A stretch of DNA of 64,000 bases, taken from positions 248,001 through 312,000 of the forward strand of contig CATKHK010000007.1 of assembly GCA_949751835.1 (NCBI GenBank), given 5' to 3'. The notes beneath the pieces were generated by a model that saw only the letters and a list, made by a program, of their open reading frames with translations, was not told the origin of the DNA and did no database searches. Within the stretch, counting starts at the first letter, position 1. Every line of letters begins with the position of its first letter. Shown one piece after another: positions 46,203 to 57,781 of this stretch. This stretch comes from Blepharisma japonicum. Its lineage: Eukaryota > Ciliophora > Heterotrichea > Heterotrichida > Blepharismidae. Made by a program: the position numbers and the translations under genes.

Positions 46203-47246
46203 ATGCAGCTTAAAACTCACAGTCCACTTAAATTTCTTAACTCTCAACTAAGCTCAGGACTAGAAGAGGGTGGTAGTAAAAGCATTCAATATCATTTTAA
46301 TCAAAATCTTGATAATCGATTATTAGATCCTCAAGACTTAAAAACAAAAACATCTGTAATTTTAAACAATGTCAATAATCCTGAAATAGAGTGAGATTAT
46401 AGAAGAACTTGCTCACTATATGAAAAACAAAGTTCTATTTCGATTCCGAAGCTTCAAGACACTTTTCAAGAATTTGTCAATGCTTACCACAAAATCACAT
46501 CTCTATATCTTATTAGAGAAGTAAACAAGAGAACTAATTTATTTATTTATGACACTGAAAGTCAAAGAGAGCTAAGAAAACCTTTGAAAACTCCTAAACT
46601 AGTCGACAAAACCACATGCATAGCCCCACTTCCAAATGGCAAGCTATTCTGTTTTGGTAAGGGAAAGCCTTCTGGGTTTGCTTTTATAATTTCTGAAGAT
46701 TTCAGTGTTCGAGAGTTGCCATCTGGAACACCATGCTGCTTATCATCAGCTATTTATTTCAAAAAGTCTATTTATTGCTTTGGAGGATCAGCTAATGGAC
46801 TTCTAACTTCAGCTTTGTCAGAAAGGTTTGATATGGATAAAAATCGATGATTTAAATTAACCCCTATGCTTCAAGGCGATTACTGCTGCCATTGTATAGT
46901 ATTTAAAAGGAATATTTTGATTGCTGGAATGCAAAATAACCTTATGCTATATTCAGTTGATCTCAACTCTTTCTCTATAATTCCATACGAATTTAAATTA
47001 GTTAGAAAGATTATTATAAAGGTAGGAAGATTGTATATAATTGAATGTGGCATGGGATTTATCTATGAAAGTGAGGCTGAAGATGAGTATACTTGGAAAC
47101 AAATAGCAAAATCCGGAATTCGCCATTATCCTTACCAAGTTTCATGCTCATATAATAAAGGAGGAGTTTATATAGGGTATATTCAAAATCCTAAATGCAA
47201 TTACTGAAAGTTTAGATTGGATATAAAAAAAGTTTATGAGCTATAA
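46203..47246 (+). CDS. Soluble kelch-like beta-propeller protein, copy 1
   Basis: The gene encodes 347 residues with TGA-Trp codons (EIEWDYRR, KNRWFKL, CNYWKF) and no introns. There is no signal peptide. The N-terminal ~110 residues are helical; the rest has kelch-like blades with IAPLPNGKLFCFGKG, SAIYFKKSIYCFGGS and NILIAG turns. Its paralog is 49547-50611 in the same orientation. Likely a cytoplasmic propeller for protein binding; partner unknown. Confidence 0.8.
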
Positions 47247-48096
47247 AGGCTTGAGTATACCTATAAAATAAATTCTATAATAATACTTTGCCCACTTATA
47301 AGTCAACACTCAATATTGATTATATAAATTAAAGAAATAGGCTCATTATTTTAATAACTCTTTTATAAATATTTTAATGAATCTAATAATTTAAATATTA
47401 TAAAATATCTTATCTCCTCCCATACATTAATCTCTAATATAAAATATTTTATATTCCTGAGATAAGATACAAGATCTGAACTTCATTTTGCATTTGACTA
47501 TAATATCCATTTAGGACAAAATTTTCTAAAATGACTGAGGATCCATCATAACAAATGGAGGAGATGGAGTAAACTCCATCATTTTCTAGAGCTATTTTTA
47601 ATTATTTAGCCTACATATATATGCTGGTTAAAGTGGATGTAATTTTCTGAGGAGTTCAATTCATTAGAATGTTTTTAACTTGAATTCCTTAATCAGCATT
47701 TATCAGAATCCGTACTTTTTAATGAGCCAAAACTTCAACTTATTTGGGATCGCTAATATATTCATCATAATATATATATATTTAAAAGAAAGAAATATCT
47801 CAGTTTGGAAGGAATAAAGAAAAAACAATTAAACTTTACTGTGACTTGCATACTTTTGGAAAGTAATCTCAAACATACCATTCAAAGCTGAAAGCCCAAA
47901 AGTTAGATTTCTTTAAATAGATGAAACTCTGTTCATCTTTATTTTTCAAAAACTTTATTTTATATTCAGATTTCTTCACTGGCAATATTTATGCATAAAA
48001 TTCTAATTCATTCCTTCAGAATTTTAATTAGCGTTAGAAATTATCATTTATGATATAAATAAAGAAATTAAATATTAATCTAGGCTATTTAGATAT
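47247..48096 (-). pseudogene. Spacer with two minus-strand gene remnants
   Basis: At about 47500-47600 the minus strand matches the beginning of the pseudogene at 45061-45884: FTPSPPFVMMDPQSF against MLSPPFVMMKPQPF, with the same downstream AATGGATATTAT word, but broken by stops. At about 47842-47995 another minus-strand stretch is open for ~50 codons and protein-like (KFLKNKDEQSFIYLKKSNFW, then a TAA). The rest is AT-rich. These are likely leftovers of duplicated genes in this block. Confidence 0.4.
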
Positions 48097-49233
48097 TTAT
48101 ATAAGTTTCATACAATTTTCTATTGAAGTCAGTGTTTCATCTTGATTTCTAATATAGAAGTAAATATTTGGAACTATAGGAATAAATCTATTGTTTTTTA
48201 ATCTTGAAGGATAGCGAACTATGTTTGTCATATTTACCAAATTTAACGAGTCAACTAGCTCTTTAAGATCCTCGAAATAGTTGATGTCCTTGAAATTTTT
48301 AAGTAAAGTCTCTTTGTTCTTTTGTCTTCATTTAGTAATCCCTTTTGCCAATTCAAAATGATAAGTAAACTTCAATCCATAATCGCTTATCCAAAAATTA
48401 AAATCTATAATATTCGGATCTACAAAATATTTCTCTTTTATTTCACTTACAAATATTGTTTTAAAATCTGAGTTAAGTTCAATGCAATTGAGGCACAATG
48501 GCTTTTTAATGAATTTACACCATGTAATCTCAGATTTTTGGATTTTTAAAGTCTTACATCCAAAGCAGGTTCTTTTCCATGTTTTTTGGTATTTTTTAAT
48601 TCAGCTTGACTTTGTTGGTTTTATGTTTCCATATTCGACCAAATAAAAATGATATCATAATTCTTCACTGTTTATAGATTTATAAATGTCTTTAGAAATT
48701 GTAGCCAGTTTTAAAACTTCATCAGTTGGATGCAAAAATTTAAAAATTTCTATTCAGGCTCGCTTTAATCTGAAGACTTCTGAAGTAATGTTTTTGTTCC
48801 CGTAGCTAGAACTATGAGGACGTTTAATAGGCAAATTTCTCGAATTTGTTATAAATAAATAATTTTCTAAAAGCTGTATATCGCTATTACTTAGGTGAAT
48901 ATCAAAATCACTGATTTGTAAGAAGCTATTTGATGCATAAGGAAAACAACAAAGGTGAAATATTTTGTTTTGAGAAATTATGATAACTTCAAGGCTTTTA
49001 ATAAATCCCCTGCAAGTGTTGCATATAGTTCTGAAAGAAGAAGCGTACCCAATTCAGATTTTATGTTGGACAAACTGCATATTAGTCAGAAAAGACCCCA
49101 TTAATAAATTTATATCATGGAAAATTTTAATAATGTTTGTGCATAGCTTATTACTTTGTTTAAAAACAAATATTATTTTAGATGCAGATTTTTTGGTGAC
49201 CCATAATAAAAATTGACTTAAATAAACGAACAT
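48097..49233 (-). CDS. F-box-like protein with a four-cysteine zinc motif
   Basis: The gene encodes 378 residues from ATG at 49233 to TAA at 48097, open only if TGA is Trp (five such codons). In the middle lies an F-box-like helix set: RAWIEIFKFLHPTDEVLKLA, then SKDIYKSINSEELWYHFYLV. It is followed by a CFGCKTLKIQKSEITWCKF...KPLCLNCIEL segment with two CxxC pairs, a probable zinc-binding treble clef. The C-terminus is helical without a recognised fold. If the F-box is real, the protein may recruit a target to an SCF ubiquitin ligase. Related Cys/F-box proteins are common in ciliates as expanded, fast-evolving families. Confidence 0.7.
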
Positions 49234-49546
49234 TTTTAGAAATGGGGGTTAGATATAGGGTTATGTGTAAAGGTTTGCAGATAGAGGCAACTTATCCTCT
49301 TTTTATTTATAAATATAAAAATTTTAGCCCATTAATAGGGTAAAAATTCGTTATTGCAATTTTTAAATAATTTTCAAATCTTGGTAAGGATTCCATATGT
49401 ATACTAATTTTATCGATTTTAATGGATTAAAAGAAATCATTAATTCTTTGAAATAAATGTAAGCTGATAAAATAAACAAGGAGTGTTTTTATAAAATATA
49501 ATGAAGCTCAAAACTAAAAAAACCTAAATTCTTAATATAAATTATA
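49234..49546. other. Spacer between divergent genes
   Basis: About 0.3 kb of AT-rich DNA between the starts of the minus-strand F-box-like gene and the plus-strand kelch-like copy 2; presumably carries both promoters. No motif recognised. Confidence 0.3.
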
Positions 49547-50611
49547 ATGGAACTCACAACTCAAAAAGAACAACTTAAATTACTTAATTCTCAACTTGAT
49601 AGTTCAGCAGTAGAAGATTTGATATGTGACACAAGCCAACCTCTGGCAAAATCTCAAGTTTTCAGTTCACAATTATTGTCCTATCAATACCTCAAGACTA
49701 AAACTTCTGAGATTTGAAAAAAGGCGAATAACCCAGAACTAGAGCTGGATTTTGCAAGAGCATGCTCGCTATATGCAAGCCAGAGCTGTGCTATAGATCC
49801 ATTTCTAACTCAAGCATATAAAGAATATATTGAGGCTTATTATCAGGCCACATCTCTTTATCTTTTTAATCACGAGATATGAGATTTAAAAACCAATGCG
49901 TTTATTTATGACACTGAAAATGAAAGAAAAGTTGTGAAAGAATTGAAAAAACAAATACCAATAAACTGAGGAACGAGCACTGCTTGGCTTCCAAATGGTA
50001 AAATATTTTGCTTCGGCAGATATGAGCCAACTAGAGGAATCGCTATAATAATTGATAAAGATTTGAATGTTCAAGTATTGCCATCTGGAAAGCCTTGCTG
50101 CTTATCATCCGCTGTCTATTTTAACAGGTCTGTCTACTGCTTTGGAGGAGTATATTACAAGGAAGTTTTGACTTTATCTTGCAGATTTGACTTGGATAAG
50201 AATCGATGAATTAAATTAAATCCAATGCCAAAAGCTGATTGGCTTACACACAGTTTGGTATTTAAAGGGAATATTTTGATTTCTGGAAAAGAAAATAAAA
50301 ATCTTTTGCTATATTCGACCAATCTTGGCTCTTTCTCTACAATCCCTTATGACTTTCCTGTAGATAAAAGAAAGATATTAGTAAACACAGACAGGTTGTA
50401 TTTGATTGAATTTTTTAAGGGGTTGATATTTGAAAGTGAAATTGAAGATGAGTATACATGAAAACAAATAGCAACTTCAATAATCAGCCAATATTCTAAT
50501 CAGTTTTATTTTTCGTATAACAAAGGAGCAATATATATTGGGATTTTAGAAGATCATGACGCTAATTATTACAAGTTTAGCTTAAGTGAGAAAGTGATGA
50601 TTAAACTGTAA
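49547..50611 (+). CDS. Soluble kelch-like beta-propeller protein, copy 2
   Basis: The gene encodes 354 residues; TGA-Trp codons are frequent (for example in SEIWKKAN, HEIWDLK, INWGTS, KNRWIKL, EYTWKQ). It is colinear with 46203-47246: shared FIYDTE, LPNGK.FCFG, LPSG.PCCLSSA.YF..S.YCFGG, F..DKNRW.KL.PM, VFK.NILI.G and ESE.EDEYTWKQIA. No signal peptide. The duplicate has drifted in its N-terminal ~60 residues. Probable cytoplasmic binding protein. Confidence 0.8.
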
Positions 50612-50776
50612 GCAATGCTTAGTTTGCTTGCCAGAAAAACCAAATTAATAATTTTCATTCATCTGCGATATAATTTCTTTATATTGCTTCGATAATTGAT
50701 TATATTAATAGAAAAAATAAGTGAGAGTATAACATCCAAATCAACCCATTTTTATTTGGAAATTTGTGTAAATTTA

Positions 50777-51685
50777 TTAAAGAAAATATGGAACGACAGA
50801 TCTAGGAGGGATACTTTTAGCACTCTCCGGGACTTCTGTGAACATTTTAAAAGTACTTGATAAATCCTCTGAAACTTCCAAAATAGCTGCTTGGTTCGCA
50901 CATCTATAAAAATAATTTGGAGCACTCCAAACAGTGACTAAATTCTGAAGAGGAAACCAAAACTTGTACCCTTCTTGAACAAGCTGGTGTGCTCTGCATA
51001 TTAAGTTGAGACCATTAATATGATTGAATTCTTCAGTGACTTTTGACCCAAAAATTCATCCAGCACCTCTTGGGCTCATTGACCAAGTTTCAATATCTTC
51101 AGGATCACTCCACATCAGATCGCAAAATGCCCCTTCATGAGGAATTTCGACTTTTCTTTCTATTACCCTAATTTGATCAATTGTTTTTATTTCAGGTGAT
51201 AATCCACCATGCACGCATAAAATTTTGTCTTCCACTACTGCTGATATATTTAAATAGTCAAAGACTTCTGTGCAATATTTCCAGGGATTTGCATTTCCGT
51301 ATTTTCTAACGCATTCGTCATAAAAGCCATAAACTTGTGTAATTTGTCTGCTTTCATGGTTGCCTCTGAGTAATGTGATGCTTTGTGGGTAGTTGGCTTT
51401 TAAGGCCATGAGAAGCTCGAACGTTTCGACTGAATTATAGCCACGATCGACATAATCTCCCATAAAAATATAGTTTTTTACAGGAATTGGACCACCTACT
51501 CTAAAAAGCTCGAGAAGATCATAAAATTGTCCGTGAATATCTCCACAGATTATCACAGGAGCAGAAACTGGCTGGACATTATTTTCTTCCATGAGTATTG
51601 ACTTGACTTTTTCGCAGAGATTGAATAGATCACTTTCAGCAAGACACTTACCTTGCTTTAGCGTATTGAGCCACTCTTCTTCCAT
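50777..51685 (-). CDS. PPP6C: Serine/threonine protein phosphatase 6 catalytic subunit
   Basis: The gene encodes 302 residues, intronless, one TGA-Trp (in RGAGWIFG). All PPP metallophosphatase motifs are intact: GDIHGQ, GDYVDRG, LRGNHE, the HGGLSPEIK motif, and WSDPED...SPRGAG. The C-terminus [11 protein letters not shown] ends in the PYFL typical of PP6 rather than the DYFL of PP2A and PP4, and NVQPVS.PV near the N-terminus also fits PP6. Like its relatives it probably works with SAPS-type regulatory subunits in cell-cycle and kinase control. Length matches the family (about 305). Confidence 0.95.
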
Positions 51686-52310
51686 AAAATTGAATTAAGA
51701 ATAGAGAAAATGGCTAATTTAGATGAAATGTAAAAGAAAGTTATTGTTAGGCTTCGAGAAATAATATTTAGAATAGTTACTATTTTATTAAAATAGATTT
51801 GATGATTATTCAAATTATCAACTTTACAATAGTTTTATATATGAAGTATTGCTCGCTGCTAAATAATTTCCTATGCTCGTGTACTTATTAATAAAGTTTA
51901 ATTAGTTTTTATATTATTATAATTATTGATATACAATAATTTATTGGTTAGTTTTGTTGATAGAAGAATAGATAATCTTAAAATTCATATTTTAAAGTTT
52001 TTTAAATTAAGCTCCTTCTAATATTAATATTTAAATTATTATATTAAACCTTGCAAATAAGAAGAGTAGACTTATATAGGCTCTAAAGCTTCTCAGCCAT
52101 GACAACTTTAATGATAATATTTTTCCTTCCTTCATTCGATAAATAAAAAACACTAGTTAAGAAAGAAAATCCTAATATCGAGAGAGCAAAACTAGCTCAT
52201 TATATAATTTACTATTGATATTAAATTTTAATTTAATTTTCAAACCTATAAAACATTAGAAAATTTTTATATTATCCATTAATTTTCTATGCTCTAATAG
52301 CTTTTTAAGC
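51686..52310. other. AT-rich spacer
   Basis: 0.63 kb. No open frame of note in either strand and no repeat recognised. Confidence 0.3.
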
Positions 52311-52910
52311 TTATCTTTTGGAAATCATCATATTTCCATAATCCGCCAAGCCTCTTCTCTTTTCTGGTGAGCTGCTATACTCTCTTGATATACGAGGAGT
52401 GTATCCTAGAATAGGATTATTATTAATTACCAGTGGATTGTGCTTTGTAAATTTAGGTTGCTTAAATATTGATAAATTCAACTTATCGTCATGGCTATGT
52501 TTTAATCCAGGGCTATGAGTAGTATAAGAAGATAAAGAAGATGATTCATAATCAGTTGAAATAGACTGGCTTCTAGGATAGATTGGATATTGAATATCAT
52601 TTAGTTTCTTAGGAGAAGAAATTCTATTAGCAATATTTTGAGTATTTCGTTTTTCAGAAACCAAATACTCTAAATTTAAGGAAGTATCGTATTTTGGAGA
52701 GCTCTGGAGAGGGCTATCATTTAAAGACCTTTTATATTTTGCCCCCAGTATGTTTTCTTCAATTGATAACGAATTATTGGATTTAGGGATTTCTCCAATT
52801 ATCGCATAATTGAGAGAATTTGTATTTTTTCGATGTCTGAATCTTTTCTTCCCTATGTTTACTTCTTCTGGATTGAGATCTAATTGAGGATGAATTACTT
52901 TAAAAATCAT
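52311..52910 (-). CDS. Unrecognised Ser-rich protein
   Basis: The gene encodes 199 residues, basic, rich in Ser, Asn, Pro and Lys, with several S/T-P and SPK/SPE sites (DSPLQSSPKYD, SSPEKRRG). It looks disordered and potentially phosphorylated. No domain, TM segment or signal peptide. A single clean frame with ATG and TAA supports a real gene; function unknown. Confidence 0.6.
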   Translation of the reverse strand: MIFKVIHPQLDLNPEEVNIGKKRFRHRKNTNSLNYAIIGEIPKSNNSLSIEENILGAKYKRSLNDSPLQSSPKYDTSLNLEYLVSEKRNTQNIANRISSPKKLNDIQYPIYPRSQSISTDYESSSLSSYTTHSPGLKHSHDDKLNLSIFKQPKFTKHNPLVINNNPILGYTPRISREYSSSPEKRRGLADYGNMMISKR

Positions 52911-53413
52911 TTCTTATTATTATCATCTTGCCTACACTAGCATTTCTAGAATAAAGTATTTGGTCTCAAATTATAGTGTGCTTATTATGATTATAAATCT
53001 CTTCATCTACATAATGTCTAAATTTATGCTCTATATATTTGAAATCCTAATTGTTTGGTATTTAAATTCAAAGACTCCCTTAATTTTTGACTCAGCTTTT
53101 AATATGCTTTAATATGAATTCTCTAAAATCTGTATAAATTACGTAACAACCCAATTGTTAATTGATGAATAAAGGAAATTAACTATTAAACAGGCTTTTA
53201 ACTGCTCAATTTATTTTAAATTAAAATCGAAGTATTTTTAAATAGAGTGAAAGCTTTTGTAAGCTTTATAATAGAGAAAAAACTTTATCAGCATTCTTAG
53301 ATAGAATACAATAAAATTTTATTTAAATTAATTCGAAAGCACTATTATATCCCTATTGCCAAAAATAGGGATTAACTGACAGATTAGATACTCTATTTTA
53401 AACTTATAAAAAT
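52911..53413. other. Divergent intergenic region
   Basis: 0.5 kb of AT-rich DNA between the starts of the Ser-rich minus-strand gene and the Nup98-like gene; probably holds both promoters. I see no specific element. Confidence 0.3.
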
Positions 53414-55885
53414 ATGAATACTAGCTCTTTTCAATCTGCTAATCCCTACAGCAAAATGCCGAATCCTTTTCAATCAAATACAGCATCTAATTATCAAAAC
53501 CCTTCGCAATTCCAAGCCATACCAAATCCATTTCAAACCTCAATGCCATCTACTTTCAATACCTTCCAAGCTCAACCTCCTATAATAAGTTCTTCTCAAA
53601 ACAGGAGTTTTTCTTCATTCCAGCCAGCCTCTACACTCCAAAACAATCCAATGACAACACAATCTTCAATTTATGGGCAAACTTCTACCCCTATGGGCTA
53701 TTCCCAGCCTTTCCAAACGCAAGGCAGTTCCAATACAATGGGCCAAAATAGAGTTGGATTTAACTTGCCAACTTCTAATACCCCTCAAAACGTTTATGGG
53801 ACAACAAATAATTCTATAAGTTTTGGTAATAGTAATCAATTTGGAAATTACCAGAAATATAAGGTTACACAGATAAAGGAAGATCTAGTTGCAATTAACA
53901 TCACTAATATAATTGGAATGCAAGAATATGGCCATAAGTCAATTGAAGAACTTAGATTTGAAGAGAAGAAAAAGTATCCGAATGGTGCACCTATGGGAGG
54001 GAATAGTCAAATGCAAGCATCAGCTCTTAGAACTAGCAATCCTTTTGGTATCAATTCAACTCAGATATCAAATCCTATACCAACTTATAATAAACCATTT
54101 AGCAGCTCAACATGGCCCCCTCAAGGCTCATCATTTGTTCCAGCTCAAATAGGAGCAACAAATTCATCACAACCTTTTCAAGTCTCAAATGGGCCTTTTT
54201 CGACTGGCTATGCTTCATTGCAGAGTACACAACCCTTTGCTCAAGGAATGCCATCTCCTTTTCAAACATCACAGCAGCCAAATTCTCTGAGTTCAATACC
54301 TTTTCAAATGTCTCAGACTCCTTTTCAATCATCTCAGCCCTTTCAGGTAAAGCCAACATTTCCACTAGCTTCGACAACACCAACCCAGCCTTTTTCATCA
54401 AATATTCAGCCATTTCAAACTTCTCCATTTTTTCAATCTCAGCCTACACAAAATAATTCTTTAAATCAGCGATGGCCAGCAACTGGATCTCAGCCATTTC
54501 AGCCCAATCTTACATTTTCAGCTCCTCAAACTACAACTCAGAATCAATTTACTGCATTAGCTCAGCCTTTTCAAAATTTCCAGCCTGCTCTCCAGGCTTT
54601 TCAAAATACTTTTCAGCCAAAGCCTTTAATTGCTCCTAATAGCCAAGGTCTTCTTTCTGCTAATTCAAGCTCAATGCCTATGAGCTCAGCTTTTCAATTA
54701 GGTGCAAATACCTCCCTAATATCTCCGCCATTACTACCTTCATCAAACTTTGTATTACCAAGCCAAAATTTAAGCCCCACATCTTTTAACCCAATCAATC
54801 CTTTATTACAAAGCTCTACCCAACCTGGCTCTTTTTTCCAAACTTCAAATCAGCCTACCTTTACACCTGCTCAAGTTACTACACAATCACTATTTGGAGG
54901 ATATTCTCCAAGCAGTACCAATTCAACAAGCTTTAAACCATTTTCTCCGACAAATAGACAAACTGAGACTATTTCCTCACAGATCGAGCGCATAACATCT
55001 CCAAAATTTGAAAATAAATCAATAAGAAGATTTGAGAGGAAGATTGGGAACTCATGGGATGACTGAAGAATGAACCAAACCCCAAAATCTCCTGATATTT
55101 CCTGCTTGATCAAAAGACCTAGTTTTGCAAACTTAAAGTTAGAGCCATATAAAGAAGAAGATTTTTCAAAACTAGACCCGGCACCTTCTCCAGTAAACAG
55201 AGGCCGATCTTTTGAAATAGAAGCAGTCTTGCATAATCCTAATCCAACTCACATTAAAATTCCGACACATAAGAATATGCTGATTAATGATATCAAGACG
55301 TATATTTTGAGACAAATTACAATTCCAGAAAACTCAACAGTACAACTTGTCTTTAAGTCGACCGTTGCACAAGAAAATGACACTATAGGATCTTTAGGTG
55401 TTTCTCATGGTGATACTATAAATATTGTTATAGCCGAGGAAGGGCCAAGCAAATCTGAAATGGTTGTAAAAGAGATGCTACCGAAGCTAACTAATGAAGA
55501 ATACACTATTTCTCCATCCATGATAGAATTAGCAAGAATGACAAAAGATGAAATCACCAGGGTGAAAGATTTTACAATAGAAAATTCCTATGGAAAAATT
55601 ATTTTTGAGGGTGAAACCAATTTGATAGGAATCGATCTAGACGAAATTATCAAAATTGGATATCACGAAGCAATAATTTATCCTGATGAATCTGAAATTC
55701 AAAAGCCTAAAGTAGGAGAAGGACTTAATAAATCTGCAACAGTCATGCTTTACAAATGTGCTCCAGACCGTGAGTCTGAAGAGAAATTTGAAGAGAGACT
55801 AAAGAAAGCCTGCTTAAAAGACCGAACTCAATTTATTGGTTGGGATAAAGAGACTCAAATATACACATTCAAAATTAATGGTTAA
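53414..55885 (+). CDS. Nup98-type nucleoporin with FQ/PFQ repeats and a ubiquitin-like domain
   Basis: The gene encodes 823 residues in one frame; TGA at 55064-55066 is Trp (SWDDWRMNQ) and links what would otherwise look like two genes. Residues 1-545 are low-complexity Q/S/P/T with FQ motifs (21 by my count, 11 of them PFQ) and only four FG and no GLFG. A GLEBS-like Gle2/Rae1-binding motif sits at ~165-190 (NIIGMQEYGHKSIEELRFEE). Residues ~600-680 resemble a ubiquitin-like fold (IKIPTHKNMLINDIKTYIL...DTIGSLGVSHGDTINIVI). Residues ~690-823 are the Nup98 autoproteolytic domain (SPSMIELARMTKDE, VKDFTIENSYGKIIFEGETN, GIDLDEIIKIGYHEAIIYPDE, VGEGLNKSA, TQFIGWDKET). It ends at FKING with no HFS cleavage site and no Nup96 part. 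It would act in the nuclear pore. Confidence 0.88.
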
Positions 55886-56045
55886 ATAATATGTTTCATT
55901 AATTTTTTCTTTTAATAATGCATTTCTTTATATCATTACATATTATTGCAACTTTTTTGTATAAATAAATTAAATAAATACAAAATTGATTATTTCATTT
56001 AAATTGCCCATCTGCAGACATTCATATTTGAATATTCAATCAGAA

Positions 56046-57404
56046 TTAAATTGGAATATCAAGAAAAACAATTACGCATGTAATATCATCAATCACTTCT
56101 TCTTCCTACATAAATCTTACTGTTGTCCAGCGATTATTTGCTTCCTTAGCAAGTGCATCGCAAGCGCCTTGAACATCTCTTGTCTTCCAATAAGGTACAA
56201 CTATTTTTACTACTTCTTCGTTGCTTAAAAATTCAAAAATGCCGTCACTTCCAATAACTAAAAATTTATCATCAGGAGTTAAAGAAAACTCTAAAATTTC
56301 TGGATCACAAATAACGCCAACTGAGCTGGCAACTCCGTCTCCTATGGAGCGTGACATTGCAAGACCAGGAATATCTTGATGTTTAAGCCAGACTCTGGCT
56401 GGCCCTAATGGGTTTCCTTGCTCGTCTTGATAAGCTTCAATTCTTCCTCCGCAGTGTAAAATTCTGACTGATTCGTCTTGATCATCAGGCTTATGATCTC
56501 TTGAGAGAGCTATAGACATCCAATGCTTCCCAGATTGCTTAACAGGGATATTTTGCTGTGAAAGAAACGCATCTGATAGTTGCCTTCCTAAAAGGGCTCG
56601 GGAATCACCTGTGTTTGCACATCATAGCTTTTTTCCACGGATTAAAACCGAAACCATTGTAGAGCCACTAAAGCTTATGTCAAATTCTTGATGGTTCAAC
56701 TCAGAATTTACTTTAATCACAGATGAAATTAGTGCTCTTCGTGGATTTCCTAATAGATTTGGATCTTGGCTAAGAATTGTAGGGAACCGTTGCTTAATAT
56801 ATCCTGAGACTTCTCCACCATAAAGTCCATGCCCATCACAGACTGAAAAGAAATAGCACTCAGCACTCATTCCAAAATTAACACAGGTAATAAAATTATC
56901 TTGATTCTGCTTTTGAGGATTTCCTGGGATAAAGCCTTTTTGAGATCTATGGGCAAATGAAGAAACAACCATGACTTCTTTTGGCCTTTCTAGTGAAAAC
57001 TTCCTTTTGTGAGTCGTCTCAGGGTCTATATTCCTATTTCCTCCATGAGTTTCTGGTCTTTCTGCAAGAGAAGTTGCTCTTCTATGCTTTGGAGCTGAAT
57101 GGGGAGGAGGAGGAGATTTTCTAGGACTGACTCTACCAGCTGCTTTAGCAGGAAAAGCTTCTTTAGAGCTCTTTAAGGAATTTTTCACAAAGTTTTCTTT
57201 TACAGCTTTTTCAAACCGATCGGAAAAACCTGCTCCTGTTCCTCCATATGAGTTAAAAGGTCTGTGATGAGGCCTTGACGAATTTTTTGAATTTGTTCTA
57301 CGAGGTGGAGGTTCGTCACTACTCTTGATTAAGCCTTTAGTTCTAGGAGTTGAGGGTTTAGAATTGGATTTTCTCTTTACTGCAATACTTAACTTTTGAT
57401 CCAT
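56046..57404 (-). CDS. PP2C-type (PPM) serine/threonine phosphatase
   Basis: The gene encodes 447 residues in two exons. A 15-nt intron at 56106-56120 (GTAAGATTTATGTAG, minus strand) joins NNRWTT to EEEVIDDITCVIV, the usual PP2C end. The first ~140 residues are basic and Pro-rich and disordered (KSPPPPHS, many Ser). The catalytic domain has NQDNF, FSVCDGHGLYGG, GSTMV, NTGDSRALLG, LAMSRSIGDG, VIGSDGIFEFL and DDITC, so all metal-binding Asp residues are present. Ciliate genomes hold many such phosphatases; the substrate is unknown. TGA gives Trp in KKLWCANTG. Confidence 0.93.
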
Positions 57405-57781
57405 AAAAAATAAATTTTAATTCAAATTTTTCATTACAAAATTGAAAATTAACGACGTTAATATGATTAAAAAAAACTTTAAATAAAGTGCTTTTATATT
57501 TCTTTTGACCCTTTTTAAAATGATTTTAAAGGACTTATCTGTAGAATAGAAAGCTTGTTTTATATTATTTCCAATTATATATGAATATTCTTTTGAAGCT
57601 AAGATTATTTAGGATACTAAAAATAATCCCTATTTTTATAAGAGCTGAGCTAAATAATAGGTTTATTCTCAATAAGCAACGAGTAAAAATTAATTTAGCT
57701 AGCTAATTTGATCCCTTCGTAATTAAACACTTCTTTTCTTACAATATCAAATTTAAACACACCTGCTTATTTAACTTAAGA
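57405..57781. other. AT-rich spacer
   Basis: 0.38 kb between two minus-strand genes; AT-rich with stops in all frames. Nothing recognised. Confidence 0.3.

Noticed and set aside
53913-55113. Overlapping open frames on both strands across the Nup98-like gene
   Set aside because: They are shadows of the repetitive Q/S/P-rich coding sequence and lack homology.
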